A stretch of DNA of 64,000 bases from Prochlorococcus sp. AG-409-P03 (lineage in GTDB: Bacteria > Cyanobacteriota > Cyanobacteriia > PCC-6307 > Cyanobiaceae). The stretch lies in contig QCKN01000003.1 in the NCBI GenBank assembly GCA_003215295.1, positions 1-64,000 on the forward strand, in the 5' to 3' direction. The position numbers and the translations under genes were made by a program. Every line of letters starts with the position of its first letter. The first letter of the stretch is position 1. Of the stretch, positions 5,234 through 12,562 are shown piece after piece. Below the pieces are notes generated by a model. That model saw only the letters and a list, made by a program, of their open reading frames with translations. It was not told the DNA's origin and did no database searches.

Positions 5234-5267
5234 AAGCACAATCATTTTATTTTAAATGATTGTGCTT
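5234..5267. terminator. 14-bp perfect hairpin in convergent region
   Basis: AAGCACAATCATTT (5234-5247) pairs with its exact complement at 5254-5267, with a six-base loop. There is only a weakly T-rich flank on the minus side. It may be a bidirectional terminator or RNA 3'-end protector between the two converging gene blocks. The rest of 5006-5394 holds no gene I can support; a 23-codon minus-strand frame near 5310-5240 is too weak to call. Confidence 0.55.
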
Positions 5268-5394
5268 AGGAGATAACCATGATCTAATAAGATCATTTGC
5301 CACAATATAATAGCTCATTGGTGATATAATTTCACATCAATTTGACTTTTCTTATAGGCTACTTGTATATAAGTGTGTATTAATTTGACTTTTC

Positions 5395-5589
5395 TTAAGT
5401 GGGTGTTACATCTATATGCTCTAGCTCAGGGTACACCATATCATTAAGAAAGAAGAACATACTAACAGGATCATAGTCAGACTTAGTTTCTAACTCTGCT
5501 TTAAGCTCGTTGAAATGCTTTAATTTATTGTTCCAATCGCGCTTATTAAAGTTCCAACTAAATTCTAATTTGACTTTTATATCGGACAT
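5395..5589 (-). CDS. small protein of unknown function
   Basis: A 64-residue protein with a basic, aromatic N-terminal half (FSWNFNKRDWNNKLKHF) and an acidic C-terminus. Its first codons contain the repeated 12-mer, so either the repeat has been captured as coding sequence or the true start is later. No family recognised. Confidence 0.5.
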   Translation of the reverse strand: MSDIKVKLEFSWNFNKRDWNNKLKHFNELKAELETKSDYDPVSMFFFLNDMVYPELEHIDVTPT

Positions 5590-5710
5590 ACTGAGATTAT
5601 TTTGTGTGTTTGGGTAAAGCAGAAATAATACACTATACTTGCATTATATAATATATGCTATGTATAATTTGACTTTTATGTATTGATTCTCAATAGATCG
5701 TACCTTTTAT

Positions 5711-6064
5711 TTAATCTACATCAAATTCAGGACAGACATCGGGAATATCAGTAGGATCTATTTTATCCTTCAATTGTTCCTTTTTCTTATAACTTTTATA
5801 CCATTTGGGTAGGTACTCCTTAAAGGTATGATTGATAGTACCCATCTTGTGTCCAGGTTCTTGTGGATCTTCTAAGTGTGGGTTCCAGAAGGTGATTATC
5901 ATACCTTCGTCTGTTATGAGTGTGACTATCTTCTTGTCTGCTCTTATTGCTTTGCGTATACCATAATTGGCTGCTTTCTCAAAGCTCTCAAAGCATGGGG
6001 ACATCACATAATTGAAGTCATCATTCTCATCTAAGTAGTTCTCATCGTAAATAAAATACATCAT
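5711..6064 (-). CDS. hypothetical acidic protein
   Basis: A 117-residue mixed alpha/beta protein (KKIVTLITDEGMIITFWNP in the middle) with a Pro/Asp-rich tail. No family recognised. It begins nine bases after a copy of AAAAGTCAAATT and has no clear Shine-Dalgarno. Confidence 0.6.
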   Translation of the reverse strand: MMYFIYDENYLDENDDFNYVMSPCFESFEKAANYGIRKAIRADKKIVTLITDEGMIITFWNPHLEDPQEPGHKMGTINHTFKEYLPKWYKSYKKKEQLKDKIDPTDIPDVCPEFDVD

Positions 6065-6107
6065 ATTTGGTTCTCTAATTTGACTTTTACCTTCGGTCCT
6101 TTATGAC

Positions 6108-6674
6108 CTAGAGTTTATTTTGGAGGATCTCAGATAGAGAAACAATCTCTTTTCTGATCTCTAACCATGTAAGATTCAGTTGTTCGGATAGTTTCTTGAT
6201 GTTTACCTTACCATTAGGCTTTAGTAGTGTTGGATCCTTAGTGATTGCATCTACTACTGTTCTCTGTCTATCTGTAAACTTATAGGCAATCTGGTCGATA
6301 GATATACCTAGATCAATACCACTAGTATCTTGTCTCTCGTCTATCAAGATCTCCGCGAATTTATTAATGTCTACGGTGTTCTTGGTTACAGGATACTTCT
6401 TCGTGATATTGGCTCCTTTCTTGTTCTTCAAGTTCCAGAGGCAAGTCTTGATATACTTGTTGAAGCCTTCTGTATCCCAAAACTCATCGAACTCTAATCC
6501 TTCTTTTCTTGCAAAGCCATTGACTGCTTCCATAGCTGCTAGTCTTAGGTCTTGAAGGTTATCGTCGTAATTGGCAATTGCAATATCGCCTGTAATGTTA
6601 TGGCAAATCTTACTAATGAGTCTGCCATACTTCTGTTCAATGAGATCCCATTGATCGCTAGTGATTGTGGTCAT
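6108..6674 (-). CDS. sigma-factor-like protein (region 2 type)
   Basis: A 188-residue protein. Residues 10-105 resemble sigma region 2: a first helix (YGRLISKICHNI), an acidic DDNLQDLRLAAMEAVNGF stretch like the sigma core-binding DxxQEVxL motif, and FNKYIKTCLWNLKNKKGA like the -10-recognition helix. A C-terminal segment (FTDRQRTVVDAI...LSEQLNLTWLEIRKEI) looks like a region 4 helix-turn-helix. It sits first in a leftward unit with its own promoter at 6759-6731. An alternative is an unrelated helical DNA-binding protein. Confidence 0.55.
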   Translation of the reverse strand: MTTITSDQWDLIEQKYGRLISKICHNITGDIAIANYDDNLQDLRLAAMEAVNGFARKEGLEFDEFWDTEGFNKYIKTCLWNLKNKKGANITKKYPVTKNTVDINKFAEILIDERQDTSGIDLGISIDQIAYKFTDRQRTVVDAITKDPTLLKPNGKVNIKKLSEQLNLTWLEIRKEIVSLSEILQNKL

Positions 6675-6730
6675 ATATTATGCGCGGAAAGTTATTTGTG
6701 TATTCGGGTGATTTCCTGATTTCAGGCACT

Positions 6731-6759
6731 ATTATACCATAGATGCTCTACGAAAGCAA
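6731..6759 (-). promoter_or_regulatory. sigma70-type promoter for the sigma-like gene
   Basis: On the minus strand: TTGCTT (6759-6754), a 17-base spacer and TATAAT (6736-6731). The leader of about 50 bases contains a CCTGA-AA-TCAGG hairpin and no obvious Shine-Dalgarno. Confidence 0.65.
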
Positions 6760-6773
6760 GAACAAAGTGGGGA

Positions 6774-7373
6774 TTACTTACTATCTTCTGGAGCTTTACA
6801 CTCTAAGTCAGAACCATCGTTAAACCCTTTGGGGCATGAATTATCTCTACGAAGTTCTCTCGCAACATCAAGCATAAAGTCTCTACAGTTACATCTAAAA
6901 AAGAAGTTTCCCCAAGTTAAAGGAATGTGTCTGTCTAGACAGTTCTTTCCTTCACACGCTCCTGGGAGTTCCTTTGTTTTATCAGGTAAACTACACTCAA
7001 TTTTACCTTCACACTTAGAGTCACAAAACACATCAGTAGACTCAATCTCCATAACATAAGAGAACTCTCTCTGTTGCCAATAGTTCTCCCCAGCGGGTTG
7101 TGCAGTAGGTCCAGTTGTTGGTGGAAGGGGAACAAGATCAGTTCTATACCTATGTCTCATCTCACTCCGTTCTTCTGGTGTTAAGCATTTACATTCCCAC
7201 ACAAATTTTAAGTCTGTAAATACTAGGTCGTACTTGGTATATCCATTTGGTGCTACATAAACTACTTTTTGTTCATACTTACCTTCAAAAGTTAGAATCT
7301 TATAACATTTCTTATCTTTAACAGTATCGCTGTCTGATGAACCAAAAGAAACCCTTCTACTTAAATCTACCAT
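6774..7373 (-). CDS. cysteine-rich hypothetical protein
   Basis: A 199-residue protein with about 13 cysteines, several as CxC or CxxxC (ECKC, CDSKC, CNC). The style recalls the tandem proteins at 42.5-44.4 kb, also Cys-rich with a charged beta-type core, so it may be a distant third member. No signal peptide is evident. Possibly a disulfide- or metal-stabilised virion or secreted protein; function unknown. Confidence 0.55.
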   Translation of the reverse strand: MVDLSRRVSFGSSDSDTVKDKKCYKILTFEGKYEQKVVYVAPNGYTKYDLVFTDLKFVWECKCLTPEERSEMRHRYRTDLVPLPPTTGPTAQPAGENYWQQREFSYVMEIESTDVFCDSKCEGKIECSLPDKTKELPGACEGKNCLDRHIPLTWGNFFFRCNCRDFMLDVARELRRDNSCPKGFNDGSDLECKAPEDSK

Positions 7374-7377
7374 TATT

Positions 7378-7869
7378 TTACTCCGTTAGCTTTTTAGGCC
7401 ACATACCATCAACTTCCCTCTCTGCTGGAGTACACTCAAGAATGTTATCTATTCTATCAATGGTCTTGTCTATTGCTTTATCTCTTTTCTCTAATTCTCT
7501 TTCTGCAATTAGTAGGTCTTTTTCTAAGCTAAGTGTCCTAACTCTCTCCCGCAAATAAAGATCATAATCATTAGGCTCTTTCCATTGAGGGAAATCCCAC
7601 TCAAGCCAGATCATATCAGCTTCGGACTCTCCCTTCATAGAAAGATCTTCGCTGGAGTATCCCTCTTCGTAACCATGACCCCATCCATCTCCCCATTCAC
7701 CTTCATACCAGCCATTTGACTTTCCAATTAGGTTCATGCTTCCTTTTACTTTACCTACTCCAATACGATCAGGAGTAAGAAAGTTAAGGGTTTTGGTAGG
7801 AGTTGTGCATCCTACCAAGAATTGTGCCATCACAAAAAGAGCTACAAAATATACTAATACCCATCGCAT
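7378..7869 (-). CDS. putative lipoprotein
   Basis: A 163-residue protein with a signal peptide ending in LVGC (residues 18-21), a good lipobox. This is followed by a Gly/Trp/Glu-rich segment and a C-terminal coiled coil (about residues 95-140, LSLEKDLLIAERELEKRDK). I start it at ATG 7869, which places the hydrophobic segment at the N-terminus. Its location would be the periplasmic face of a membrane. Candidates are an outer spanin, superinfection exclusion or host-envelope modification. Its neighbour upstream is also membrane-directed. Confidence 0.65.
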   Translation of the reverse strand: MRWVLVYFVALFVMAQFLVGCTTPTKTLNFLTPDRIGVGKVKGSMNLIGKSNGWYEGEWGDGWGHGYEEGYSSEDLSMKGESEADMIWLEWDFPQWKEPNDYDLYLRERVRTLSLEKDLLIAERELEKRDKAIDKTIDRIDNILECTPAEREVDGMWPKKLTE

Positions 7870-7880
7870 ACTATATCTAG

Positions 7881-8123
7881 TTATTCCTCTGAGTAGGACG
7901 CAAGAATTCTGTCCATATTTATTTTCCATATCTCTCTTAACTCCTCATGGGAATAATAATTGCTTCTATTCCAATGAATCATGGGAGCATTATAAGTAAA
8001 CTGTCTGGAGTTTAAATGTTCCATCCAATCACCTCTACGCTCTCTAGGTGCAGTACAACCTAAAGATAGAACAATGATTGCCTCTATCCAAAAGAAGATG
8101 ATTAAATATCTAAACATTTGCAT
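7881..8123 (-). CDS. small membrane or lipoprotein
   Basis: An 80-residue protein with a hydrophobic N-terminus (about residues 4-22) ending in LSLGC, an imperfect lipobox, then a charged periplasmic domain. Overlaps the upstream gene by 14 bases. With its neighbours (one lipoprotein, one single-pass protein) it could form a small envelope complex such as spanins, but no pair is clearly diagnostic. Confidence 0.55.
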   Translation of the reverse strand: MQMFRYLIIFFWIEAIIVLSLGCTAPRERRGDWMEHLNSRQFTYNAPMIHWNRSNYYSHEELREIWKINMDRILASYSEE

Positions 8124-8328
8124 CCTTATTTATCTCATCATCATCTATAGTTAATTTACCTTGTTCATTATAATAAACGGGTATTTCTCTTTTACTTGAA
8201 TCACCATCATTCCTACTATACCATGTAGTGAAAGTAAAATATACTGTAAGTATATTAGTAATAAGCATAACGCTGGCTAAGATAATAAGTCCCATACTCA
8301 TATCTAGGAGAGTTATATGACAGAGCAT
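8110..8328 (-). CDS. single-pass membrane protein
   Basis: A 72-residue protein with one long hydrophobic helix (about residues 10-33) and a charged C-terminal domain ending in an acidic stretch. An internal ATG (MSMGL) is an alternative start. Overlaps the downstream gene; two bases separate it from the nucleotidyltransferase upstream. Confidence 0.55.
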   Translation of the reverse strand: MLCHITLLDMSMGLIILASVMLITNILTVYFTFTTWYSRNDGDSSKREIPVYYNEQGKLTIDDDEINKDANV

Positions 8329-8330
8329 GA

Positions 8331-8726
8331 TTAGTTACTATCTCCATTTATAATATTAGTTGTGGAGTAGTCTCCTACCCTATCAAAGAACACTACCTCT
8401 TTAGCGTATTGTTCTCCTACGACAGTCTTACCCTTCCAATCTGATCCTACAACTATAACATCTGGCGCATACAGCTTTATAACATTCTCTAGGTCACTTG
8501 CTGAATCGAAGTAAGTAATCCCATTAATGTATTTAATAGCTTGTAACATAAACATCCTATCCCCAAGAGTGTTTATAGGTCTACCTTCTCCCTTATCTTC
8601 TTTAACCTTAGAGTCAGTATCAAGACCTACCATTAGCTCGTCGCCCAAATTATTGGCAAATCTAAATAGCTCCATGTGTCCACGATGTAGGATATCAAAG
8701 CAACCGTTAGTCCAGACCTTTTTCAT
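8331..8726 (-). CDS. HldE C-terminal-type nucleotidyltransferase
   Basis: A 131-residue cytidylyltransferase-fold enzyme. TNGCFDILHRGH (residues 6-17) contains the HxGH nucleotide-binding motif, and VIVVGSDWKGK (about 93-103) is characteristic of the ADP-heptose adenylyltransferase half of HldE (RfaE domain II) and of glycerol-3-phosphate cytidylyltransferase. It would couple a sugar-1-phosphate or polyol phosphate to a nucleotide. The matching HldE-type kinase lies at 35281-36018, so the two halves of a usually fused enzyme are 27 kb apart here. It overlaps the HAD phosphatase gene by four bases. Confidence 0.75.
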   Translation of the reverse strand: MKKVWTNGCFDILHRGHMELFRFANNLGDELMVGLDTDSKVKEDKGEGRPINTLGDRMFMLQAIKYINGITYFDSASDLENVIKLYAPDVIVVGSDWKGKTVVGEQYAKEVVFFDRVGDYSTTNIINGDSN

Positions 8727-9013
8727 ATGTTTTCTATCCTATCTGTTTTATCACAAATGAGAAGATCATAGGAGGGTTTCCCCATACGAAGTTCATGGTG
8801 TTTTACTCCCCAGTCAGATAGTTGCTTTTCAGTAAGATCCTTCCAATCAACTCCTGTTGCAGATCCTCTCGCAGTCCAATAAACAATATGATGCCCTTCA
8901 TCATATAATTTATTTATTTTAGCTATGCTTTCGTACCAAGGAGTTGCATCAGGATAAGATCTTTCTCCCTCATAAAAACATATTGTTTCATCTATATCTA
9001 CAAAGATGTTCAT
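8723..9013 (-). CDS. HAD-family phosphatase
   Basis: A 96-residue capless HAD protein. VDIDET (residues 5-10) gives the DxDxT nucleophile motif, YWTARG (about 46-51) is motif II, and GKPSYDLLICDK (about 78-89) covers motifs III/IV. Small HAD phosphatases of this type sit in LPS and capsule clusters. Together with the adjacent HldE-like transferase it may remove a phosphate in a heptose-like activation pathway, as GmhB does; this pairing is inferred. Confidence 0.7.
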   Translation of the reverse strand: MNIFVDIDETICFYEGERSYPDATPWYESIAKINKLYDEGHHIVYWTARGSATGVDWKDLTEKQLSDWGVKHHELRMGKPSYDLLICDKTDRIENI

Positions 9014-9339
9014 TCCGTTGCGCGAATTGCCTCCACTAGTTCTTCATCACTTGGGTCATCATAAAAGAATCCCTGATCTTCTGCGTACTCAGAGTCACCA
9101 GTATACTCAGGCTTACCAGCGTTCTCCCAGCATACTTTATGCCACATCTCAGGATCTTCAGGGTATTCGGTTACTTCAAACGCACCAATGCGACCGTACC
9201 CATCGTACTCACCATAGATGGGATCCTCTCCTTCACGAAGAACAACAGCCTGAGTCATATACTCCCAGCCTGTGGGAACATTGTAGGGTGCTTTGATTGA
9301 GTGTCCACACTTCTTACAGTTCCAGCTAAATAGTCCCAT
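9010..9339 (-). CDS. zinc-ribbon-start hypothetical protein
   Basis: A 109-residue protein opening with a CKKC knuckle (residues 8-11) and a later Cys in HKVCWENAGKP, then an acidic tail. Its product resembles short phage proteins of unknown role with an N-terminal treble-clef half. Coupled by a four-base ATGA overlap to the HAD gene. Confidence 0.6.
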   Translation of the reverse strand: MGLFSWNCKKCGHSIKAPYNVPTGWEYMTQAVVLREGEDPIYGEYDGYGRIGAFEVTEYPEDPEMWHKVCWENAGKPEYTGDSEYAEDQGFFYDDPSDEELVEAIRATE

Positions 9340-9551
9340 TACTTATCCTCCGTCTTGTACTCCATCAGTTGATCGTAATGCTCCTGCAAAGTGTCATCAT
9401 CCATGTCGTTAAACATACGCCACACAAAATCCTCTAGCATCGCAAGCAACGCTTGAGTAGGTTGACCCATCTCATCATCGGAAAGATCGTCTACCATTTG
9501 CCTTCGCAACTCGTCGTAACGCTCTGTATTAAATAGTGTTTCGTTAATCAT
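9339..9551 (-). CDS. small acidic hypothetical protein
   Basis: A 70-residue acidic helical protein. I prefer ATG 9551 because AGGAG lies four bases upstream; ATG 9578 would add nine residues but has no ribosome site. Its TAA shares a base with the next ATG. Confidence 0.55.
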   Translation of the reverse strand: MINETLFNTERYDELRRQMVDDLSDDEMGQPTQALLAMLEDFVWRMFNDMDDDTLQEHYDQLMEYKTEDK

Positions 9552-9581
9552 CGGTCTCCTCATGTTGTAAAAATCCATTTT

Positions 9582-9839
9582 TTAGCACTCCACAGGAGGA
9601 GGCATTTTATCGTCTCTTTGTTCCTTAACCCATAACAGTTGTACTGTTTGGTAATCCTTAATAATTTCGTATGCTTCTTGAATTAAAGTTCTGGCCTTAT
9701 CAATCTCTGGGCAGTCATCAAAGCATTCAGTCTCATCAAGAAGAAACTGGGCGAGACTATCATCGACCCACATTAGTTTGTCTAGGTCTATGTCAAATCG
9801 CTCTAGGTTCTTCTTGTACTTGTTTAGATCACTATTCAT
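9582..9839 (-). CDS. small acidic hypothetical protein
   Basis: An 85-residue mostly helical acidic protein. ATG 9839 overlaps the preceding stop (ATGA) and follows GAGG at seven bases, which decides the start. No family recognised. Confidence 0.55.
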   Translation of the reverse strand: MNSDLNKYKKNLERFDIDLDKLMWVDDSLAQFLLDETECFDDCPEIDKARTLIQEAYEIIKDYQTVQLLWVKEQRDDKMPPPVEC

Positions 9840-9997
9840 CGCCATACCTCATTGTGGTCATCAATACGCCAAATTAGTTCTTGGATACGATCAGCAACTT
9901 CACCCGCTTTCTCAGCAGTAAGTCCATCGTACTTCTTTGCATCATCCATACGATCACGAAGAAGAACCAGTTCACTAATAATATTATCCTTACTCAT
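9836..9997 (-). CDS. 53-residue helical protein
   Basis: Two predicted helices with heptad-like spacing (IISELVLLRDRMDDA and EVADRIQELIWRIDDH). The start at ATG 9997 gives an eight-base overlap with the upstream gene; a longer frame upstream is low-complexity and not coding-like. Function unknown. Confidence 0.5.
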   Translation of the reverse strand: MSKDNIISELVLLRDRMDDAKKYDGLTAEKAGEVADRIQELIWRIDDHNEVWR

Positions 9998-10193
9998 CCT
10001 TATCTTTGTGGTCCTCGTAGTTCTCAGTCTCATAAACCTTGTTTGCATAAAGGTTTTTAATATGATCTTCGGTCTGCTTCTCATACCAGTTGTAAAGAAA
10101 ATCTTCGGCCAATGAGTAGATGATATGCTCCTCACTAGTTTCTAGTTCATAGTCTACCATCTCTTTAATCATATCTTTAATTTCCATCTTCAT
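9990..10193 (-). CDS. small helical hypothetical protein
   Basis: A 67-residue protein, acidic, with an N-terminal amphipathic helix (MKMEIKDMIKEMVDYELE). ATG 10193 is supported by GAGG nine bases upstream. It overlaps the genes on both sides. Confidence 0.5.
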   Translation of the reverse strand: MKMEIKDMIKEMVDYELETSEEHIIYSLAEDFLYNWYEKQTEDHIKNLYANKVYETENYEDHKDKDE

Positions 10194-10536
10194 CTTTTTG
10201 TCCCTCGTATCCCATGACCTCTGCAAGATCATCTTCATCATCCCATTGGTGTACTCGTTCCCATTCCTCTACACCATCAATGTCTGCTTCATTAAGAGCT
10301 TCATTGAATTCATCAACAGTAAAGCCCCACTTCAAGTAGTAAGGAGCTAGGTCTGCGTCAGAGCCTTCTGCATATCCACACACAGTCACTCCATCATCGT
10401 CAGCACCAAAAACACAGCCACACTCAGTATACTTGAAGATGTGCTTTTCCATAAGCTGGGCAGCGTACTCCTCATCATCTTTGTGGTCTGCACCACTCCA
10501 CTCTTTTACGAGTTGAATACAATTATTAATCTTCAT
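10177..10536 (-). CDS. small acidic hypothetical protein
   Basis: A 119-residue protein, very acidic C-terminal half, one CGC pair and one further Cys in VCGYAEGSDAD. ATG 10536 lies ten bases after AGGAG. No family recognised. Part of the overlapping small-gene run 11.4 to 9.0 kb. Confidence 0.55.
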   Translation of the reverse strand: MKINNCIQLVKEWSGADHKDDEEYAAQLMEKHIFKYTECGCVFGADDDGVTVCGYAEGSDADLAPYYLKWGFTVDEFNEALNEADIDGVEEWERVHQWDDEDDLAEVMGYEGQKDEDGN

Positions 10537-10801
10537 CTTCGCTAATCTCCTGTAGGCTGTAGCCATTGAACATCCAGTTCTCAGCGTCATCAATATCGTA
10601 CTTCAAGTTTTGAAGTAGCTCATACATACTGTTGTAAGTCTCCCCTATCATCTCGATAGAGTCCTCACGCAGATCATAGTGTTCTTCTAATGCGTACAAC
10701 TCAGAAGCAGCATTACACAGAGCGTCCCAATGAAATCCCATCCTTTCATGGATCTGGGTAGCTCTTTGGTCTAGGGGTAATTTAGAGTGCGGCATAAACA
10801 T
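10526..10801 (-). CDS. small helical hypothetical protein
   Basis: A 91-residue acidic helical protein (ALCNAASELYALEEHYDL; SMYELLQNLKYDIDDAENW). A second ATG two codons on is equally possible. Overlaps both neighbours. Function unknown. Confidence 0.55.
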   Translation of the reverse strand: MFMPHSKLPLDQRATQIHERMGFHWDALCNAASELYALEEHYDLREDSIEMIGETYNSMYELLQNLKYDIDDAENWMFNGYSLQEISEDED

Positions 10802-11210
10802 ATCCGTAGGTAAGAGTTACCAACTTGGCCTCATGCACATCTTGGTAACTGGTAAAAGTGGTTTCAGGGTCAGTAACAGTAGCGGTAAAGTGATCGTTCT
10901 GGTACGGGTTGTAAGTAACCCACTCAGTACACTTAGCTTTGAACTCAGAGGTAGTGTGCGGGAAGGTCGAAGGAGCGAGGTAAGTCCCTCTAATAAATGC
11001 GTGAACATTCTTCTTACCTTCACGGCGAACCTTTTCTCTACCAGCAGGTTGCACAGCAAACTTCACATCTTTCAGGAAGATGCTCTGCCAGTTCGCAAGG
11101 TGTTTTACTACCTTACCGTTTCTGCGAATAGAGAAGGTATCGTTGTGGAGGTTGCGGTAGACCTCGATGCGATCACCATGATTCAGCTTTCCATTCCTAA
11201 GTTTACTCAT
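10782..11210 (-). CDS. hypothetical beta-rich protein
   Basis: A 142-residue protein that is basic at the N-terminus and beta-rich (GDRIEVYRNLHNDTFSIRR; TWVTY-type strands). It has clearly higher G+C than its flanks and resembles a conserved phage protein that I cannot name. Overlaps the upstream gene by four bases. Confidence 0.6.
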   Translation of the reverse strand: MSKLRNGKLNHGDRIEVYRNLHNDTFSIRRNGKVVKHLANWQSIFLKDVKFAVQPAGREKVRREGKKNVHAFIRGTYLAPSTFPHTTSEFKAKCTEWVTYNPYQNDHFTATVTDPETTFTSYQDVHEAKLVTLTYGYVYAAL

Positions 11211-11395
11211 CGGTTACTCCCAGGTCTGTAGGGGTGAAGGAAACATTCGACGCTTTCGCACTTTCTTGCTTCTTGGGAGGAGCCGATACAGTTGATGCAC
11301 ATAAGGTAGATAGCCTCCTTACGGCTTCCGTTCGCTGCCTTCTTGGCCCTATCAGGCCACTTCTCCCTCAGCATTTGCTCGTTGGTTTTCGTCAT
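11207..11395 (-). CDS. small zinc-finger-like phage protein
   Basis: A 62-residue protein with CINC (about residues 33-36), CESVEC and the closing LHPYRPG, the arrangement seen in many short phage proteins where CxxC plus CxxxxC close a zinc site before an HPYR tail. First gene of the leftward unit driven by the promoter at 11432-11405. Confidence 0.65.
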   Translation of the reverse strand: MTKTNEQMLREKWPDRAKKAANGSRKEAIYLMCINCIGSSQEARKCESVECFLHPYRPGSNR

Positions 11396-11404
11396 CGTGC
11401 GCCT

Positions 11405-11432
11405 ATTATACCATATATAACGCAAGGAGCAA
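11405..11432 (-). promoter_or_regulatory. sigma70-type promoter, short leader
   Basis: Minus strand: TTGCTC (11432-11427), a 16-base spacer and TATAAT (11410-11405), nine bases from ATG 11395. The leader would be only about two bases, again near-leaderless. Confidence 0.65.
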
Positions 11433-11490
11433 GGGAAAAACCAAATTAATTGGCTCCCTAACTCCTTGTGATTTCAATACTTAGATCGTC

Positions 11491-11712
11491 TTAGTTTGTT
11501 TTAGTGGATTTCAAAGGCTTTGTTGCGCTACTATTCCAATAAGACGATAAGGCTGCATAGGCATCAGTAATCCATTGTGCTTGCTTGGCATAGTCATCCA
11601 TAAACCGTACCTTATTAGGCTCATCATTCAAACCAAGTTTGTAATATGCTGGGTTCATAATACCCATCTCATCAATCCGATCAATAAGATCTTTTGCTTC
11701 TTCTTTAGTCAT
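11491..11712 (-). CDS. small hypothetical protein
   Basis: A 73-residue mainly helical protein, overlapping the upstream gene by eight bases. No family recognised. It is the last gene before the promoter at 11432. Confidence 0.55.
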   Translation of the reverse strand: MTKEEAKDLIDRIDEMGIMNPAYYKLGLNDEPNKVRFMDDYAKQAQWITDAYAALSSYWNSSATKPLKSTKTN

Positions 11713-12019
11713 TATATTCCTCCATTAACTGGTCACTTTTATTATAGTGCCGATTCATACCTAATAATCCATATCCAACAATATCTCGATAGGGATTTTC
11801 ATCAAAAGCAGTAGGATTATTGGCAATCCTAAACAGTTTATCAAGAATCCTCGTAATAGTGAGGAGATCATCGTATTGTTCGGACTGAATCCCATCTGGG
11901 TACATCTGTCTAAGGCATTCGCCACTCTTTCCAAATGAATCACCATACGCTTCCTGTTTTACATATACTGTATGTGCTACACTATCTGCAATATCTGCAA
12001 ACTTATTACTCTGTTTCAT
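11705..12019 (-). CDS. DUF1599 / Nmad1-like protein
   Basis: A 104-residue protein with VKQEAYGDSFGKSGECL (about residues 20-36), a DLLTITRILDKLFRIAN segment and RDIVGYGLLG near the C-terminus, the pattern I associate with DUF1599 or the nucleotide-modification-associated domain 1 proteins of phages. The family role is unclear. Good ribosome site (GGAGG). An exact copy of AAAAGTCAAATT lies 18 bases upstream. Confidence 0.6.
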   Translation of the reverse strand: MKQSNKFADIADSVAHTVYVKQEAYGDSFGKSGECLRQMYPDGIQSEQYDDLLTITRILDKLFRIANNPTAFDENPYRDIVGYGLLGMNRHYNKSDQLMEEYND

Positions 12020-12236
12020 TAATTTTATCCTCCAATAATTTGACTTTTCTTTCCAGTCGTTGAGTCATTACATATTGTGCTAATATGGTAGCGACTACTT
12101 GCCGTGACTGTATAGAGCCTAACATTGAACTAGCATACCACTCTATATCATCAAGATGATTACGCAAGGCTAAAGGCAGTTCTTTTACCTGTAACATTTC
12201 GCAAGCGCAATCGTGAAGCCAATATTGCTGTGCCAT
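12006..12236 (-). CDS. small hypothetical protein
   Basis: A 76-residue helical protein starting at the ATG that shares a base with the previous stop (TAATG). No family recognised. Confidence 0.5.
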   Translation of the reverse strand: MAQQYWLHDCACEMLQVKELPLALRNHLDDIEWYASSMLGSIQSRQVVATILAQYVMTQRLERKVKLLEDKINETE

Positions 12237-12433
12237 TACACCCAATATGGAAGGGGATCTCCCAACTGTAGGGCGACTTCGTAAAGCTCCTTATAAAGAT
12301 CTTTTATCTTTTGTGCGGAGTCTCGATACTCTCCCTCACTAGCAATATGCTTGCTATACTTAGCAGAGTGAGCGTCGAACATACGACGATACTTCTTTTC
12401 CAGTTCTTCTCTTTTCTTCTTAAGATCTTCCAT
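12236..12433 (-). CDS. small coiled-coil protein
   Basis: 65 residues, the first 50 forming a highly charged coiled coil (KKKREELEKKYRRMF). Overlaps its neighbours by single bases. Function unknown. Confidence 0.55.
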   Translation of the reverse strand: MEDLKKKREELEKKYRRMFDAHSAKYSKHIASEGEYRDSAQKIKDLYKELYEVALQLGDPLPYWV

Positions 12434-12558
12434 CAGTCAATCATTCCTAAAAACCATAAAACATAAGTAACAAACATAACACCGTAGCTCATAGCTCCAC
12501 AACCTAGGAACAGGCCAAGCAAGAACTGCATCTTCTTATCATTAATTTCAATCTTCAT
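12433..12558 (-). CDS. small membrane protein
   Basis: A 41-residue peptide: charged N-terminus (MKIEINDKK) then about 28 hydrophobic residues, enough for one long or two very short membrane passes. ATG 12558 is preferred over a longer frame that starts inside the upstream gene. It lies between genes for an exported and a coiled-coil protein. Confidence 0.5.
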   Translation of the reverse strand: MKIEINDKKMQFLLGLFLGCGAMSYGVMFVTYVLWFLGMID

Positions 12559-12562
12559 ATTA

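Larger units (their letters stand above)
5339..6088 (-). repeat. five copies of the 12-mer AAAAGTCAAATT
   Basis: The minus-strand 12-mer AAAAGTCAAATT occurs exactly at 5350-5339, 5393-5382, 5578-5567, 5677-5666 and 6088-6077, that is five times in 750 bases. One more exact copy is at 12048-12037 and one near copy at 20712-20702. Two copies precede genes (5589, 6064) and two face a gene-free stretch. It may be a -35-like or activator-binding sequence for phage-specific transcription; one copy is also translated (residues 5-8 of the 5589 gene). Confidence 0.6.

Noticed and set aside
5240-5310. 23-codon minus-strand frame beginning MSYYIVANDL
   Set aside because: Too short, no ribosome site, and it runs into the 14-bp hairpin.
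8723-9013. The HAD protein as a true GmhB phosphatase
   Set aside because: It is half the usual GmhB size and has DxDET rather than DxDGT, so only the general HAD assignment is kept.
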